A DNA stretch of 64,000 nt, taken from Doryteuthis pealeii (Eukaryota > Mollusca > Cephalopoda > Myopsida > Loliginidae). Below, one piece after another: positions 60,076 through 64,000 of this stretch. Each line of letters starts with the position of its first letter. Positions within the stretch are counted from its first letter, which is position 1. A program made the translations under genes and the position numbers. The stretch spans positions 17,208,554-17,272,553 of the forward strand of contig CM042179.1 of NCBI GenBank assembly GCA_023376005.1, in the 5' to 3' direction. Below the pieces are notes generated by a model, which ran no database searches, was not told where the DNA came from, and saw nothing but the letters and a program-made list of their open reading frames with translations.

Positions 60076-60684
60076 GTTTCCATTATTACAACAATCCTTA
60101 ATTATATTGGTGCATTTATTAACTCATATAAATTTGATTCTTTCCACCTACTGTCTCTTATTAGAGTGACCAGTGTGTCATGTTGTCATCTTTATGTAAA
60201 TTCAGTAACAACTAGATAATCCATGAATCACTTAATTCCTGTTATAACAGAAATTTATAATAATATTGATATTTCTATTTAGGAAGCAATGACAGATTCT
60301 AATTATGATATATATTAGTGAATAAAAAATATTGATAATCCAATATCAAATTGTCGCATTATATTATATTATATATATTATATTCCCAAGTTATATCAAG
60401 AATTTAGATGGTTAAAAAATGATGTTAATATAATGTGGATTTTATTAATAGAAAGGAAAAAGGAAATTCTGACAAATGTTGACACCATAAAAGGATCATT
60501 CAGTTGCAAATTATAATGGAAATTACTTTATTTTTTTAAGAACATTTTAAGTATATTGCGGCAATAAAAATCATTGTGTACTATGCTGTTTTTACTGGTC
60601 TATGGTTACATACATAGACACAAACATAATGAGAATTTTAATAATATATATGAGTAGAATAATGATTATTTATCATTTAACAAG

Positions 60685-60839
60685 GCAAAGGTACATACAA
60701 ATGGAAAGCTTCTGGGAATATGTATGATGGTGATTGGAAATATGGTAAAAGAAATGGCTTTGGTACTCTAAGTGTTCCTGATAGGCTTGGTGGATTACAA
60801 AAACAATATGCAGGAGGTTGGAAAAATAACAAGAAACAT
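60685..60839 (+). CDS. MORN3: MORN3 exon 2
   Basis: Acceptor aacaag precedes; the first two bases complete a Gly codon with exon 1. It encodes GKGTYKWKASGNMYDGDWKY, then GKRNGFGTLSVPDRLGGLQK and QYAGGWKNNKKH: the end of MORN 1, MORN 2 (YDGDWKYGKRNGFGTL) and the start of MORN 3 (YAGGWKNNKKH). Length 155 nt; it ends in phase 0 at CAT with donor gtaagt. The spacing and sequence (GDWK.GKR.G.GTLS.PD) are those of vertebrate MORN3. Confidence 0.92.
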
Positions 60840-61316
60840 GTAAGTTACTTTTATGAATATTATTTACAAAAGATGATTATATACATAAGTTTAAAAAATC
60901 AGTAAACTCAGTTAAAAAAAAAATGTTATTGACAAAAATATCTTTTATTATTTTATATTTTTATATTTTGGCAAAAATATATTTATATGAAAAAATATAT
61001 GTGAAAATGCATCCATGATTTTCAGACACTCCTGTATCTTGTATTTCATATATTAAATCACTGGATTTTATTTTTGTTAAATTTTTTAAATAAATTTTTT
61101 AACTCATCATCTTTGGTCTTTAACTTTGATAAATTAATTAATGATATTGATGTGTAATTTTTAAAATAAAATGGTAGAAAGCTTTAAATGAAAACCTGCA
61201 AATAAAATATTCTAAGTAAAAGTTACATTGTACAGAGTAATCTCAGAAAATTCAGTTTGAGATATATATATATTTAAAATTTAATTTAATATGGATTTTG
61301 TTTTGTTTATTTTAAG

Positions 61317-61476
61317 GGTTATGGTTCTCATTTCTATGGCCCTAATGAACATTATGAAGGTGAATGGTATAGTGGAAAACGGAGTGGTTGGGGACGAATG
61401 TACTATGCTGATGGCACAATATATGAAGGTGAATGGTACGATGACATGAGAAGTGGTCAAGGCATGCTAAGACTTG
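61317..61476 (+). CDS. MORN3: MORN3 exon 3
   Basis: Acceptor tttaag at 61311-61316 follows a short 477-bp intron. It encodes GYGSHFYGPNEH, then the MORN repeats YEGEWYSGKRSGWGRMYYAD and GTIYEGEWYDDMRSGQGMLR, then L. Length 160 nt, ending in phase 1 with donor G|gtaaaa. The vertebrate protein continues for roughly 85 further residues, so at least one more exon must lie beyond this window; none is recognisable between here and 64000. The three exons give 153 codons with no break. Confidence 0.92.
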
Positions 61477-62105
61477 GTAAAAAAAAAATTTTTTGCATTT
61501 TTATGTTTTGCATATAATTTATTTTAATGTTAAAATTAATTTTAAAATCATTTTTAAGTAGCTACCATTTGTAATTTTTCTAATTCAAAAAATATTTTAT
61601 TTCTTCACAGAAATAAATTCATTATATTTTGTTAACAAACATTTCAGTAACAAGGCCTCTATATTAATTCATGGTTTTGTCTGTAAAACATGAATGAACA
61701 CTGGAAAAATATTAAACTATATCTGTAGCCACAATATCACAAATGTCAAAAATATATAAAAATGAAAAGAATGTATTAAACAATAACAAATAACAAACAT
61801 CAACTATTTTATTTATTGTCAAGTTTTAAAAGTTTAGTTGAATTAAAAGTAAAAATGAAAGACAAATTTCTTTTATTTTCAACATTAACTTTATTAAGCA
61901 ACATCATTTTATTTTAATAACTTGTGCTATCTTTTTGACAACTTCATATTTCCATTCTCCAACAAATTTTATCTTTCTCAATAAAGAACTGCTTTAGGTA
62001 CTGTAATTTGAATTTTTTTTTAAAATGGAACATTGCTTACATTGTGGGTGGATAAAAAGTGTTGCTGATAAGTGAGGCTTTTTTTATATAGAGGGTTGAC
62101 TGGAA
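61477..62105. other. MORN3 intron 3, first part
   Basis: AT-rich, no feature recognised. The poly-A stretch just after the donor (61479-61487) is part of the intron. Confidence 0.6.
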
Positions 62106-62107
62106 AT

Positions 62108-64000
62108 GACAGAAAAATTATAAGACCATTTAATGGCAAAGGAGATCTGGTGATGTAGCTAAAAAAAATTTAAGCTGGTAACCAAACTTCAGAAGATCCC
62201 CGATCTTGCAAACTTTTTCTACATGGTGATGTGCTTGTGCTATGGAAAGGTCCTTTGAGGCCTATGAAAAATTCAAAAAGGTCAAATGGACCAGAGAATC
62301 AGTGGATGTATATACAAATAATATTAAGAGGCTGGTTGGATTGGAAACATGCATAGAAAGAGGGTTAGTGCAAACAGCAAAATTAGCTTTTGTGATGGGC
62401 TTCCTGGATAATATTTCAGTAACACTGCAACAATTATCTGGTGTAGAGAAAATGGAGATTACTAAGCTTATACCGACTTCAAGGGTATTGGTAAGGAAAC
62501 TAAGTCAGGCTCCCGGAACAATAGGATTGGTCACACATAGTGAAGGACCAACAAACAAATATTCAATGGGGTCATCATCCACTATCTGGTGTTATAGATG
62601 TCAGGGGTCACACTGAATTAAAGACTGCAAAGAGCCACCTAAGACTAAAGTCATGTGCTATAATTGCAAGAAGTTTGGACACATTGCAAGATATTGCCCT
62701 CTAATTCAGGGGAATGATCCACCACTTCCTTCATTGATACCTTCATCACATTTATTATAATGTTCTCAATGTATGAATCAGTAGTCCCTTTTGTCTTCTT
62801 GCTCTTCATCAGCACAGTTTTTAGAACTACCATAATTTTTGGTGTAGCATTGAGTCAGGCAGTAGGTTTTTCCTTTATGGCACACCAGCTAGTACTGCCA
62901 TAGTTTCTTTGCAGCATGTATCTGCAAGTAGACTAACTTAAGGTTCAAATGAGAAATGAGCAAGGAGAAGCTTTTGTGCCAGCATCTGCTCCCCCCCCCT
63001 TTCAACAGTATGAAAGTGCAGTACAGGTCTCTTTCAATTATAGAGTGGACAGTATGAGAGCAACTGCACTACTACTTTACTCAGTTCCAACCTTGCTTGT
63101 GGATATGGTGAGAGTGCAGTTTATGAAATGGAGGTAAAGTGTATAGGAACTCAACAGGTAGATATAAAGTTATGTGGAATGAAATTAACAATAGAAACAA
63201 TTGAACACATCAATGGGATAGACATTGTTATTGGAATGGGCGTGATTAGTAAATTTGGAGACTTGACTAAAAAAATGGTTTGGAGAGACACACTCTGCTG
63301 TAGATGTCCAAGAGCCAAACTATAGTATTACTGAAGATAAAGATTTTAAGGCTGAGTTTGATGGCAAGAAATAGACTGCAGAATAGCACTGGAAAAAAGA
63401 GCCTCCAATGTTAGAAAACAAGATGGAATACTAAAGGAATTCCTTAGAGAACAGAGAAAGATGAGAGTATGAGAAAGAGGTGGAAAGGTGGATTTTGGAG
63501 TGTATTCTCTTACCATGGAGAGGTGAAGTTGAAAGAAAAGGTCAGGCCAATATTGGACTTTCATGAAATGAACAAATATGTAGAGTGCCAAACTGGAAGT
63601 GACATAATTGATGTGTGTGATGAGAAAATGAAAAAGTGGAGACAGTTGGTGGGAAGAACAACAGCAATAGTGAACCTTAAGTTAGTCTACTTGCAGATAC
63701 ATGCTGCAAAGAAACCATGGCAGTACTAGCTGGTGTGCCATAAGGTAAAAACCTACTGCCTGACTCAATGCTACACCAAAAATTATGGTAGCAGTTCTAA
63801 AAACTGTGCTGATGAAGAGCAAGAAGACAAAAGGGACCACTGATTCATACATTGAGAACATTATAATAAATGTGATGAAGGTATCAATGAAGGAAGTGAT
63901 GGATCATCTTAAGGAATTTGGATTGACTCTAAAGTCACCAGAACTCTTGGAAGGAGGAGTGGCACTGGGACTTAAGCTGAAAAAAAGAAAAATGGGTAAA
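62108..64000 (+). pseudogene. Gypsy-type gag-protease-RT remnant inside a MORN3 intron
   Basis: A decayed LTR-retrotransposon body in coding order. Gag pieces begin IIRPFNGKGDLV (about 62120), then RSFEAYEKFKKVKWTRESVD and AFVMGFLDNISVTLQQLSGV (62242-62560). Two CCHC zinc knuckles follow: CYRCQGSH-stop-IKDCK and CYNCKKFGHIARYCP (62589-62700). A protease tail reads VDIKLCGMKLTIETIEHING, IDIVIGMGVI (63155-63250). RT shows RPILDFHEMNKYVECQTGSD, AIVNLKLVYLQIHAAKKPWQ, then shifts, and SYIENI where an active enzyme has YIDDI. Stops and frameshifts, loss of the second catalytic Asp and a missing segment before IMVAVLKTV make it dead. It runs off the window. Confidence 0.85.
62713..62946 (-). repeat. 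Inverted duplicate of the RT segment
   Basis: These 234 bp are a near-exact reverse complement of 63671-63907, from the LVYLQIHAAKK region through the SYIENI motif. The copy lies between the second zinc knuckle and the protease part, where RT does not belong. Both copies share the same internal loss of the segment before IMV, so the duplication arose after the element had already decayed. The minus-strand 60-codon frame here (62651-62833) is simply this copied RT piece. Confidence 0.9.

Larger units (their letters stand above)
49617..60684 (+). other. MORN3: MORN3 intron 1 (11.07 kb)
   Basis: Bounded by donor gttagt and acceptor ...aacaag. The phase is 1 and joins the two halves of a Gly codon. 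It contains (CA)n at 49846-49900, an (ATT)n tract at 50592-50622, (TA)n tracts at 51111-51139, 54082-54108 and 58569-58771, a ribozyme-bearing palindrome, a PLE fragment, a mariner element, a SINE, a hAT-like family B element and an LTR-like repeat. The stretches 50100-52200 and 57400-59700 show no recognisable feature beyond simple repeats. Confidence 0.85.

Noticed and set aside
62651..62833. Minus-strand 60-codon frame with RT-like sequence
   Set aside because: Not a separate gene; it is the inverted duplicate of the RT segment at 63671-63907.

Overview
This is AT-rich, repeat-dominated animal nuclear DNA. It carries spliced exons of one conserved host gene, a MORN3 orthologue (a cilium/sperm-associated MORN-repeat protein). 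Around it are many transposon remnants: Penelope-like elements (PLEs), LTR/Gypsy, Ty1/copia, a LINE tail, Tc1/mariner and hAT-like elements with 8-bp target-site duplications (TSDs). There are also tRNA-like SINEs and very abundant (TA)n, (GA)n and (CA)n microsatellites. The mixture fits a lophotrochozoan, most likely a mollusc and perhaps a cephalopod. That placement is inference; no marker in the window fixes the species. Nothing bacterial (operons, CRISPR, rRNA) is present.

Layout. 1-6.3 kb: about 53 copies of a 118-bp satellite running straight into a decayed transposon-type gene (6.3-7.0 kb), then a short hAT-like element (7.1-7.7). 7.7-14.5 kb: AT-rich DNA with a tRNA-like SINE, an LTR-like repeat and foldback repeats. 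14.5-17.1 kb: a decayed Ty1/copia RNase H whose end is expanded into about 20 copies of a 107/120-bp repeat. 19.0-19.6 kb: a decayed Gypsy integrase. 22.4-23.7, 42.1-43.5 and 55.9-56.7 kb: three copies of hAT-like family B. 26.7-28.7 and 43.9-48.8 kb: hAT-like family A, with nested insertions. 29.2-30.7 kb: a complete but internally deleted Gypsy element (two 229-bp LTRs, 5-bp TSD, integrase only). 32.2-33.1 kb: four copies of a 203-bp repeat derived from a LINE reverse transcriptase (RT) tail. 35.1-36.7 kb: a PLE RT remnant. 37.5 kb: a SINE with an intact-looking hammerhead ribozyme. 49.5-64 kb: MORN3 exons 1-3. Intron 1 (11 kb) contains a palindrome with two opposed hammerhead ribozymes, a PLE GIY-YIG endonuclease and a mariner element. 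Sequence after exon 3 contains a Gypsy-type gag/protease/RT remnant.

Two themes stand out. First, three unrelated tandem arrays (118, 120 and 203 bp) each seem to be local amplifications of a piece of retroelement or transposon coding sequence, lying beside or within the remnant they came from. Second, several small elements combine a tRNA-like head with a hammerhead self-cleaving ribozyme (37.5 kb, 52.3 kb on both strands, broken relics at 40.0 and 55.8 kb), next to PLE fragments that could have supplied RT and endonuclease. All functional statements come from reading motifs by eye; no alignment or search was run.
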